Source: JBFEYJ01 sp041546305
GTDB taxonomy: Bacteria > Pseudomonadota > Gammaproteobacteria > Thiohalomonadales > Thiohalomonadaceae
Length of the DNA: 21,002 bases
Direction of reading: 5' to 3'
Assembly: GCA_041546305.1 (NCBI GenBank)
Contig: JBFEWO010000036.1
Location: forward strand, 1-21,002
The notes under the pieces were generated by a model. That model worked only from the letters and a program-made list of their open reading frames with translations, was not told where the DNA came from and did no database searches. The translations under genes and the position numbers were made by a program. Below are positions 15,230 through 21,002 of the stretch, piece after piece. Positions within the stretch are counted from its first letter, which is position 1. Every line of letters starts with the position of its first letter.

Positions 15230-16372
15230 TCACTCCGCTATTTCCGCGAGTTTATCCCGCTCCGTCAGCAGTGCATAACCGGCACGCCAGAATTGCCAGG
15301 AATCCTGCAGCCGCTGCATACGGGAAGTGACATGTTCCAGGCCGTGAACCAGAAACAAATCAACCTGTTCAGAAGGCAACGCGCGGGCCAGTGAAACCGA
15401 TTCGGAATACGGGATGATGGGATCGGCGTAGCCGTGAATCAGCAGGATCTTCGCTTTGAGCGGGTCCAGATCCCGTCTGCTCAGATCGAGGGCTTCAAGA
15501 TGTTCCCGCATCGCCGCTGGAAGTGCCGCATAGCGTGCTGCGGTCTTATCGATGTCGTTCTCGGTGACGTAGTCGAGCACCGCCTGGGCTTCAACGCTGA
15601 GCAAGGCTTTCATGTCGCTGATGTCGGCATCGGGGGAGAGCATACGGCGGTAGGCAATTTGACGCAGGGCGATACGGTCGGTCAGGTATTTCAGCACATC
15701 CAGATTACTGATCACGAAGACCCATTTGCCGTACTCGTTGGGTGTCTGTCGGTGACGCTTACCATTGAGCATATATTCTCCAGTGATCGAGTAATCGAGG
15801 GTGCGTAGCAGATTGTGATAGCCGCCTATGGAAAGGATAAAGGCGACATCATTACGGATCTCCGGCTCGAGCGAGGCGAGAAAAGCCAGACCGGCAGAAA
15901 CGCTGATCCCCCCGAATCCGACACGCTGTTCTACACCTGGATACCTGTTGAGAAATTGAAAGGCATCAACCGCCACCTGGGCATCTTCAGCACGGATCCT
16001 CAACGCTTTCGGCCCTGGCAGTTCCGGCACTAGTACGGCAAATCGTCGGGCTGCCAGTTGCTGTGCAAAGGTTACCAGCCTGGCATCATCCTTGCCGGCT
16101 TCCGCTGCCCCATGCAACAGCACAATGCCGGCCTCTGGGCTATGCTCAGGGAGGTATAGGTCAGCTGTGTAGTGGCGTGAGTCGTTGCTGATGCAGAGGT
16201 TGTTTACCGACACCTGGGAGCGGGTTTGCAGCAATGCCGGCGGGGAGTAACCCCCCATCTCCCCGACAAACAACAGTGCCTCATAAGCACGCCCCAGAGG
16301 GCCAACGAACAGGAGCAGGGTAATGAGGATGACAAAAAGAATCAGCGCACTACGCAATAGGTGTTTTTTCAT
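15230..16372 (-). CDS. Membrane-anchored alpha/beta hydrolase
   Basis: A 380-residue protein with an N-terminal hydrophobic segment (about residues 7-25, preceded by MKKHLLR) that reads as a signal anchor, then an alpha/beta hydrolase fold facing the periplasm. Seen: an oxyanion-type LLHGAAEAG loop (about 85-93), a nucleophile elbow SVSAG with probable catalytic Ser159, an Asp in HGYADPIIP, and a His in HGLEHVT. The elbow has Ser in place of the usual first Gly of GxSxG. A helical lid seems inserted at about 190-290. AGGAC five bases upstream supports the start. It is divergent from the adenosylhomocysteinase gene and convergent with the ATP-grasp gene. Substrate is unknown: an ester, lactone or lipid hydrolase is likely. 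Confidence 0.82.
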   Translation of the reverse strand: MKKHLLRSALILFVILITLLLFVGPLGRAYEALLFVGEMGGYSPPALLQTRSQVSVNNLCISNDSRHYTADLYLPEHSPEAGIVLLHGAAEAGKDDARLVTFAQQLAARRFAVLVPELPGPKALRIRAEDAQVAVDAFQFLNRYPGVEQRVGFGGISVSAGLAFLASLEPEIRNDVAFILSIGGYHNLLRTLDYSITGEYMLNGKRHRQTPNEYGKWVFVISNLDVLKYLTDRIALRQIAYRRMLSPDADISDMKALLSVEAQAVLDYVTENDIDKTAARYAALPAAMREHLEALDLSRRDLDPLKAKILLIHGYADPIIPYSESVSLARALPSEQVDLFLVHGLEHVTSRMQRLQDSWQFWRAGYALLTERDKLAEIAE

Positions 16373-16502
16373 TGCCAGTCCTGGCTCATTGTTCTTGTCG
16401 TTGGGAAAAGGCGGCTAATTAATTTATTCCTTATGCTTAAAAGGGATAGCTTCAGCCGCGTTAAAAGCAAGTGAACTCATCCATCTCAATAACGGACAAG
16501 TG
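16373..16502. promoter_or_regulatory. Divergent promoter region of the alpha/beta hydrolase and ahcY
   Basis: An AT-rich island (16415-16442, TAATTAATTTATTCCTTATGC) lies in otherwise GC-rich DNA and is the likeliest RNA polymerase site. It is flanked by GCGGCT (16411-16416) and AGCCGC (16454-16459), an inverted pair 37 bases apart. I looked for an SAH-riboswitch-like leader ahead of ahcY and did not recognise one. Confidence 0.35.
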
Positions 16503-17765
16503 ATGCAGATAGAATCATCAATTCGCGATCTGGCGTTGGCCGGGCAGGGGGTCGACCGCATCGAGTGGGCGTTGGCCGAGATGCCGGTGCTGCAACAGTT
16601 GCTGACGCGTTTTACCCAGGAGCGGCCATTGTCAGGCCTGCGGATTGGCGCCTGTCTGCACGTCACGACAGAGACCGCCAATCTGATGCGGCTGCTGAAG
16701 GCCGGTGGCGCTGAAGTGGCCCTGTGCGCCAGCAACCCGCTCAGTACCCAGGACGATGTCGCCGCCGCCTTGGTGGGGCAGTACCACATCCCGGTATTTG
16801 CCATCTGCGGTGAAGACAACGACACCTATTACCGGCATATCGATGCAGTGCTGGCCACGCGCCCGCAGATCACCCTGGATGACGGCGCTGACCTCATCTC
16901 CCGTCTTCACCGCAATGCCACGGAACTGTTACCAGATATGCTCGGCGGCACCGAGGAAACCACCACCGGGGTGATCCGCCTGCGTGCCATGGCGGCGGAT
17001 GGCGCACTCGGCTATCCGGTGGTGGCGGTGAACGATGCCATGACCAAGCACCTGTTCGATAACCGCTACGGTACCGGCCAGAGCACCCTCGATGGCATCA
17101 TCCGCGCTACCAACATCTTGCTGGCAGGCAGGACCTTTGTCGTGGTCGGCTACGGTTGGTGCGGGCGCGGTATCGCCATGCGTGCCCGGGGTCACGGGGC
17201 CCACGTCATTGTGACCGAAGTGGAGCCACTGCGTGCATTGGAGGCGACGATGGACGGCTTCGAGGTGATGTCGCTGCTGCAGGCCGCCCCTAAAGCCGAT
17301 TTCATCGTCACCGCCAGCGGCGACAAGCATGTAGTCGACCGGGCCCACCTGGAGGTGGCCAAGGATGGCTGCGTATTGGCCAACTCGGGCCATTTCGATG
17401 TGGAGATCAATATCCCGGCACTGGAAGCGCTGAGCAAGGAGAAGCACGCCCCTCGGCCCCATGTGCAGGAGTACCGCCTGCATGACGGCCGAGTGCTGCG
17501 GTTACTGGCCGAGGGGCGCCTGGTCAATCTGGCCGCCGCAGAGGGCCATCCGGCAGCTGTGATGGACATGAGTTTCGCAAACCAGGCCCTGGCCGTGGCC
17601 TGGATCGCCAAAGAGGGCAGGGAGCTGGAGCATGCCGTCCATCCCATGCCGCCAGTGCTGGATGCGGAGGTGGCCTCGCTCAAGCTGGCATCGATGAATA
17701 TCACCATCGATACTTTGACCGAGGAGCAGCAGCGTTATCTCTCTTCTTGGCAGGAGGGGACCTGA
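16503..17765 (+). CDS. ahcY: S-adenosylhomocysteine hydrolase, short archaeal/Thermotoga type
   Basis: NAD-containing enzyme of 420 residues that splits S-adenosylhomocysteine into adenosine and homocysteine, relieving product inhibition of methyltransferases. Seen: SNPLSTQDDVAAAL, DDGADLI, EETTTGVIRL, the catalytic K182 and D186 in NDAMTKHLFDNRYG, and the NAD-binding GYGWCGRG starting at G216. It lacks the insertion and the C-terminal KPDHYRY-type tail of the usual proteobacterial and eukaryotic enzymes, and has NRYGTGQSTLDG where those have NLYGCRESLVDG. These are features I associate with archaeal and Thermotoga enzymes. The Methanocaldococcus homologue prefers S-inosylhomocysteine, so the true substrate deserves a check. 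ATG 16503 is preceded by an in-frame GTG at 16500; the ribosome site is weak. The stop overlaps the pcm start by one base (TGATG). Confidence 0.93.
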   Translation: MQIESSIRDLALAGQGVDRIEWALAEMPVLQQLLTRFTQERPLSGLRIGACLHVTTETANLMRLLKAGGAEVALCASNPLSTQDDVAAALVGQYHIPVFAICGEDNDTYYRHIDAVLATRPQITLDDGADLISRLHRNATELLPDMLGGTEETTTGVIRLRAMAADGALGYPVVAVNDAMTKHLFDNRYGTGQSTLDGIIRATNILLAGRTFVVVGYGWCGRGIAMRARGHGAHVIVTEVEPLRALEATMDGFEVMSLLQAAPKADFIVTASGDKHVVDRAHLEVAKDGCVLANSGHFDVEINIPALEALSKEKHAPRPHVQEYRLHDGRVLRLLAEGRLVNLAAAEGHPAAVMDMSFANQALAVAWIAKEGRELEHAVHPMPPVLDAEVASLKLASMNITIDTLTEEQQRYLSSWQEGT

Positions 17766-18433
17766 TGGCACGGGAAAAAGAGATGCAGCACATGCTCGAG
17801 GATATTCTTCTCGAGGTCAAAATGACCCGCAGCTATACCGGCTATGCGGAGTTTTCCGAGGCGGTGATGCAGGCGATGGCGGCTGTGCCTCGCCATGATT
17901 TCGTTCCGCCGGAGATGCAACTCTTTGCCTATGCCAACGGGCCGCTTTCCATCGGTTATGGCCAGACCATCTCCCAGCCCTATATCGTGGCGCTGATGAC
18001 CGAGCTGCTGGCCGTGGGGAATAGCGATACGGTGCTGGAGATTGGCACAGGATCAGGCTATCAGAGCGCGGTGCTGTCGCAACTGGTCAAACAGGTCTAT
18101 AGCATGGAGGTCATAGAGCCACTGGGGCGCGAAGCGAAGGAGCGGCTGGCCAGAATGGGGTACGGCAATGTGGAAACCTGTGTCGGTGACGGTTATCTCG
18201 GTTGGCCGGAGCACGCCCCCTATGACGGCATTATTGTCACCGCTGCCGCACCGTATATCCCGGAGGCCCTGATCGAACAGCTTAAGCCGAATGCTCGCCT
18301 GGTGATCCCGGTCGGCAAGCCGTACACCGGTCAGGAGTTGCTGGTGGTGGAAAAGGGGCCATCGGGGGGCGCTCAGCAACGTTCGGTTCTGCCGGTGGCC
18401 TTTGTCCCGCTGACTCATGGACCATCACATTGA
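17765..18433 (+). CDS. pcm: Protein-L-isoaspartate O-methyltransferase
   Basis: A 222-residue SAM-dependent repair enzyme that methylates isoaspartyl residues in aged proteins, starting their return to aspartate. Seen: RHDFVPPEMQLFAYANGPLSIGYGQTISQPYIVALM, the substrate-binding block typical of Pcm; the SAM motif I VLEIGTGSGYQ; GDGYLGWP; and the post-motif YDGIIVTAAAP. The length is normal for the family. ATG 17765 follows AGGAGGGG and shares one base with the ahcY stop. The upstream in-frame TTG (17747) overlaps ahcY and is rejected. Pairing with an SAH hydrolase is functionally sensible because each methylation releases SAH. Elsewhere in gammaproteobacteria pcm more often neighbours surE and nlpD, so this setting is different. 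Confidence 0.94.
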   Translation: MAREKEMQHMLEDILLEVKMTRSYTGYAEFSEAVMQAMAAVPRHDFVPPEMQLFAYANGPLSIGYGQTISQPYIVALMTELLAVGNSDTVLEIGTGSGYQSAVLSQLVKQVYSMEVIEPLGREAKERLARMGYGNVETCVGDGYLGWPEHAPYDGIIVTAAAPYIPEALIEQLKPNARLVIPVGKPYTGQELLVVEKGPSGGAQQRSVLPVAFVPLTHGPSH

Positions 18434-18469
18434 CGGCCGCGCAATGCGCTCTAAGCTTCATTTATGTAA

Positions 18470-18481
18470 ATGATGCATCAT
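18470..18481. promoter_or_regulatory. Perfect 12-bp palindrome upstream of the HPF-CSD gene
   Basis: ATGATGCATCAT is a perfect dyad. It overlaps a second imperfect dyad, CATTTATGTAAATG (18459-18472), about 70 bases before the start codon. The position fits an operator near the promoter; no regulator is recognised. Confidence 0.4.
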
Positions 18482-18499
18482 CTGTAAGAGAGCCCAGTA

Positions 18500-18525
18500 T
18501 TTGCTGGTTTGTCATGAACAGCAAA
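18500..18525 (+). promoter_or_regulatory. Leader hairpin ahead of the HPF-CSD ribosome site
   Basis: TTTGCTG (18500-18506) pairs perfectly with CAGCAAA (18519-18525) around a 12-base loop. It ends about ten bases before the Shine-Dalgarno AGGAGA. If transcribed, it would be a small 5' UTR stem suited to post-transcriptional control or feedback by the cold-shock domain; function is inferred. Confidence 0.45.
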
Positions 18526-18548
18526 AGAAATGAGACAGGAGACCGGCC

Positions 18549-19133
18549 ATGAAACTTCCCCTTATGGTGACATTCCGTCATATGGACACCTCCGATGCGG
18601 TGCTGGCGAATATTACCGAGAAGGCGAACAAGCTTGATCGTTTCAGCGAGCACATCATGTCCTGTCGGGTAGTGGTGGAAGCGCCGCACCAGCACCATAA
18701 AAAGGGCAATCTCTACAAGGTGAGCGTAGATATTACACTGCCGCAAGGAGAGATATACGCCAGCCGCAGTACCGACAAGAATCATGCCCATGAGGATGTC
18801 TACGTAGCGATCCGCGATGCGTTCAACGCAGCAAAACGCCAGCTCGAGGACTACATGCGGGAGATGCGCGTCGATATCAAGACGCATATCCCACCGCCTC
18901 ACGGCAGGGTACTTCGTCTGTTTCCTGCTGATGACTATGGCATTATCGAGAGCGCTGATGGCCGCGAGATCTACTTCCATCGCAACAGCGTGATCAATTT
19001 CCCCTTCGATGATCTGAATATTGGAACCGAAGTGCGTTTCGATGAAGCGAAGGGTGACGAGGGACCCCAGGCCTCAACCGTTGCTGTACTGGCTCACCAT
19101 ATCGTGGAGACAGAAAAGGCGGCGCGAAGCTGA
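18549..19133 (+). CDS. HPF/RaiA-type ribosome-associated protein with C-terminal cold-shock domain
   Basis: A 194-residue two-domain protein. Residues 1-105 form a hibernation-promoting-factor (sigma-54 modulation/RaiA) domain, with RHMDTSDAVLANITEKANKLDRF and the HEDVYVAIRDAFNAAKRQLED helix typical of the family. These proteins bind the 30S decoding centre and silence ribosomes under stress. Residues about 117-185 form a cold-shock fold, with HGRVLRLF, YGIIES (RNP1 position) and IYFHRNSV (RNP2 position), which binds single-stranded nucleic acid. The usual second domain of long HPFs is a different dimerisation domain, so this fusion is a distinct subtype. AGGAGA six bases before ATG 18549 fixes the start. 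It stands alone after pcm with its own leader structures, consistent with stress or cold regulation. Confidence 0.9.
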   Translation: MKLPLMVTFRHMDTSDAVLANITEKANKLDRFSEHIMSCRVVVEAPHQHHKKGNLYKVSVDITLPQGEIYASRSTDKNHAHEDVYVAIRDAFNAAKRQLEDYMREMRVDIKTHIPPPHGRVLRLFPADDYGIIESADGREIYFHRNSVINFPFDDLNIGTEVRFDEAKGDEGPQASTVAVLAHHIVETEKAARS

Positions 19134-19153
19134 GGTTTGGCATGCGCCTGACA

Positions 19154-19230
19154 TTGATCGTTCCCTCGTTCCGCGCGGAATGTACGGTCTAGACGCTCGC
19201 GTCACGAAAGTAAGCGTGCGGAACGATTAA
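19154..19230. repeat. REP-like dispersed repeat, copy A
   Basis: Located in the convergent gap between the HPF-CSD and beta-CASP genes. Its ends form an 11-base inverted pair with one mismatch, TTGATCGTTCC (19154-19164) and GGAACGATTAA (19220-19230). Inside lies a perfect 12-base palindrome TTCCGCGCGGAA (19169-19180). It shares ordered blocks with the element at 15161-15209. By memory it resembles the gammaproteobacterial GATCGTTCCCACGC repeat family. Transcribed, it could fold into a long stem and serve as a terminator or mRNA 3'-end stabiliser for both genes. Confidence 0.6.
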
Positions 19231-19269
19231 GAGATGTTATCTGTTTGTCTATCCTGACAAGTCGTGATG

Positions 19270-20661
19270 TCACAGCTCGATGAGTTGCCCATACTGCGCC
19301 AGTATCGGTTTACTCCCAAAACGCTTTTCCACCTCTCCGCACAGTATCTCCATCGCCTTTGCCTCACCGTGCACCAGTACAAGGGGCGGATGACCGTTGA
19401 AGGTCCCGTACCATTTAAGAAGACCCTGCTGATCAGCGTGTGCTGAGAAGCCTCCCAGGGTATGGATGGTGGCGGCCACCTTGACCGTCTCGCCCCACAG
19501 GCGGATATGGCTCGCACCGTCCACTAGCCGTCGCCCCAGAGTGCCCTCGGCCTGAAAACCGACGATCACCACATGGCAGTTATCGCGCCAGATGTTGTGC
19601 TTGAAGTGATGCTTTATACGTCCGCCGTCGCACATGCCGCTGCCGGCGATGATGATCGCACCGCTGCGAATGTTGTTGATCGCCATTGACTGTTCGGCGG
19701 TACGGCTGATGTGCAGGTTGGGTGGCGTAAAGGGTTTGCGACCACCGCTGTAAAGGTGGCGTGCCTCGGCATCATAGAGTTCCGGGTGGCGGCTGTAGAC
19801 CTCGGTAGCTTCGATGGCCATCGGGCTGTCCAGGAAGATCGTCCAGTGCTTCATATCCCAGTCCTGAAAGTGCTGCCCGAAGCTGAAAAGCAAGTCCTGG
19901 GTTCGGCCGACGGCAAAGGATGGAATCAGCACATTGCCGCCACTTTTCGCGGCGGTATCGAGAATTTCCCCCATCTCCTGCCAGGTACTCTCCCAGCTGC
20001 GGTGAAAGCGATCCCCGTAGGTGCTCTCCATAATCACTCGGTCCGCCTCCGACAGGTAGGTGGGATCGCGCATCACCGGTGCCTCGCGATGGCCAAGATC
20101 CCCGCTGAACACCAGCTTATGTTTTCCCTTGCCCTCACTGACCCAGACCTCGGCAATGCTCGATCCCAGAATGTGACCGGCATCCTGCAGGCAGAGCTCG
20201 AGCCCGGGGAGGAGCTGTTCATGCTGCTGGAAGGAGAGGGTGCTAAGCCTTGTCAGGGCCATTTCTGCATCGGCCATGGTGTAGAGCGGTTCGCGCAGCT
20301 TGAGGCCTTTTCGGGTGCGTTTTCGATTTTCCCATTCCGCCTCTTTTTCATTAATGTAGGCCGCATCGCGCAGCATGATATGGAGCAGGTCCCGGGTAGC
20401 ATAGTGGCAGTAGATGGGCCCATTGAAGCCCCGCTTGACCAGCAGGGGCAGGCGGCCGGAATGATCCAGATGAGCGTGGGTCAGGATGACTGCTTCAATC
20501 CCGGCAGGATCGAAAGGAAAGGGCTCGTAATTGCGTTTCTCGTCCACCGGACGGCCCTGGATAAGCCCGCAGTCCACCAACACCTGGTGACCGCCAAAGC
20601 GAAGCAGGAAACAGGAGCCGGTGACCTCACCGGCGGCACCGAAAAACTGGATACTCGCCAT
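19270..20661 (-). CDS. Beta-CASP metallo-beta-lactamase-fold ribonuclease
   Basis: A 463-residue cytoplasmic RNase-like zinc hydrolase of the CPSF73/YSH1-like group. Seen: the zinc motif HAHLDH at residues 62-67, DAGHILGSS (His ligand), FSGDLG (Asp ligand), then the beta-CASP part with LIPSFAVGRTQDLL, IIAGSGMCDGGRI, FQAEGTLGRR, and the returning metallo-beta-lactamase segment FSAHADQQ and LVHGEAKAM. All catalytic positions look intact. Characterised relatives such as Thermus TTHA0252 degrade single-stranded RNA; the physiological targets in proteobacteria are poorly known. AAAGGAGT five bases before ATG 20661 is a textbook ribosome site, lying in the end of the HAD gene. Only three bases separate the two genes, so they form an operon. 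Confidence 0.93.
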   Translation of the reverse strand: MASIQFFGAAGEVTGSCFLLRFGGHQVLVDCGLIQGRPVDEKRNYEPFPFDPAGIEAVILTHAHLDHSGRLPLLVKRGFNGPIYCHYATRDLLHIMLRDAAYINEKEAEWENRKRTRKGLKLREPLYTMADAEMALTRLSTLSFQQHEQLLPGLELCLQDAGHILGSSIAEVWVSEGKGKHKLVFSGDLGHREAPVMRDPTYLSEADRVIMESTYGDRFHRSWESTWQEMGEILDTAAKSGGNVLIPSFAVGRTQDLLFSFGQHFQDWDMKHWTIFLDSPMAIEATEVYSRHPELYDAEARHLYSGGRKPFTPPNLHISRTAEQSMAINNIRSGAIIIAGSGMCDGGRIKHHFKHNIWRDNCHVVIVGFQAEGTLGRRLVDGASHIRLWGETVKVAATIHTLGGFSAHADQQGLLKWYGTFNGHPPLVLVHGEAKAMEILCGEVEKRFGSKPILAQYGQLIEL

Positions 20662-20664
20662 GTT

Positions 20665-21002
20665 CTACTCCTTTATATGTGGCTGTGCCGGTGCGACACC
20701 TTCCCCCAGCTCAACTGCCGGGATCTTCAGCAGTGACGCTAGCTCCTGAAGTAGTTTTTCGAAATTCTCGTAATGCAGGCCGTGAAGGCCGTGTGATACT
20801 GCACGACGGACATTTTCGGGATTGTCGTCAATAAATATAGCCGCTGAAGGGCATATCGAGAGTGCCTTGAGTACATCCTCAAACAGACTGGCATCCCGTT
20901 TGCCTTTGCCCAGGTAATAACTGTTGAACACGCGATCGAAATGACTGAACAGGTCGTCGCGCCGGTCGAGCTTGTCCAACCAGTCGGTTTGATCGCTGAG
21001 TA
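20665..21002 (-). CDS. HAD-superfamily hydrolase (class IA-like), 5' end outside the window
   Basis: Only the C-terminal 111 residues or so are present; the frame is open to the right edge (…LSDQTDWLDKLD), so any internal start is not the true one. The SDQT segment is HAD motif II (Thr/Ser), the lysine in YYLGKGKRDASLF is motif III, and IFIDDNPENV is motif IV, with two acidic metal ligands. The pattern matches YihX/epoxide-hydrolase-N-terminal-like phosphatases that act on sugar phosphates or similar small substrates. The nucleophile motif I is not visible. It precedes the beta-CASP RNase by three bases and is presumably cotranscribed with it. Confidence 0.8.
   Translation of the reverse strand, partial: LSDQTDWLDKLDRRDDLFSHFDRVFNSYYLGKGKRDASLFEDVLKALSICPSAAIFIDDNPENVRRAVSHGLHGLHYENFEKLLQELASLLKIPAVELGEGVAPAQPHIKE

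Noticed and set aside
16373..16502. An SAH riboswitch ahead of ahcY
   Set aside because: I could not find the conserved core or pseudoknot layout; the region is AT-rich with only a distant 6-bp inverted pair.
19711..20736. A long open frame of 341 codons on the plus strand
   Set aside because: It lies antisense over the beta-CASP RNase, which has all its catalytic motifs and a strong ribosome site. The plus-strand product has no recognisable motif and reflects GC-rich codon bias.

Overview
The window is a dense, GC-rich bacterial chromosome segment. Short genes sit on both strands and most intergenic gaps are under 150 bases. Shine-Dalgarno sites are mostly clear (for example AGGAGG ahead of the small gene at 1969-2229 and AAAGGAGT ahead of the beta-CASP gene). 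The content (IlvA with an ACT domain, GshB-like ATP-grasp, Pcm, HPF-CSD, FtsX-type permease with HlyD-type adaptor) and REP-like elements at convergent gene ends suggest a free-living gammaproteobacterium, possibly of the Chromatiales or a related sulfur-oxidising group. That assignment is an impression, not a computed one. No phage, plasmid, IS, CRISPR, rRNA or tRNA was seen.

Layout. 1-1936: the 3' two thirds of a P2-type (calcium-pump-like) cation ATPase, cut by the window edge. 1969-2229 (-): a small Cys-motif protein of unknown function, flanked by oppositely oriented simple repeats. 2362-3567 (-) and 3696-4829 (+): divergent threonine ammonia-lyase and Glu/Leu/Phe/Val dehydrogenase, both deaminating amino acids to 2-oxo acids. 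4855-9154 (+): a three-gene export or envelope-remodelling operon (LolD/YbbA-like ATPase, 787-residue duplicated FtsX-type permease, HlyD-type adaptor). 9232-10941 (+): a medium/long-chain acyl-CoA synthetase. 11053-11274 (-): a small helical protein, divergent from the next block.

11436-15149 (+) is the most interesting block. Three overlapping genes encode an N-formylglutamate amidohydrolase-like zinc enzyme, a DUF1704/'QEGLA' (MATCAP-family) zinc carboxypeptidase, and a GshB-like ATP-grasp ligase. The overlaps (8 bases, then ATGA) argue for tightly coupled expression. A ligase, a carboxypeptidase and an amidohydrolase together suggest that amino acids are added to and removed from a small molecule or peptide that cannot be identified from the window. 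Eukaryotic DUF1704 proteins remove the C-terminal tyrosine of tubulin, and the opposing ligase (TTL) is itself an ATP-grasp enzyme, so the bacterial pairing invites comparison.

15230-16372 (-): a membrane-anchored alpha/beta hydrolase. 16503-18433 (+): an S-adenosylhomocysteinase of the short archaeal/Thermotoga type, stop-start coupled to protein-L-isoaspartate methyltransferase. The methyltransferase produces SAH and the hydrolase removes it. 18549-19133 (+): a ribosome hibernation factor fused to a cold-shock domain, with an inverted repeat in its leader. 19270-21002 (-): a beta-CASP metallo-beta-lactamase RNase and, just upstream, a HAD phosphatase cut by the window edge. Two degenerate copies of the same REP-like element lie in the convergent gaps at about 15161-15209 and 19154-19230.
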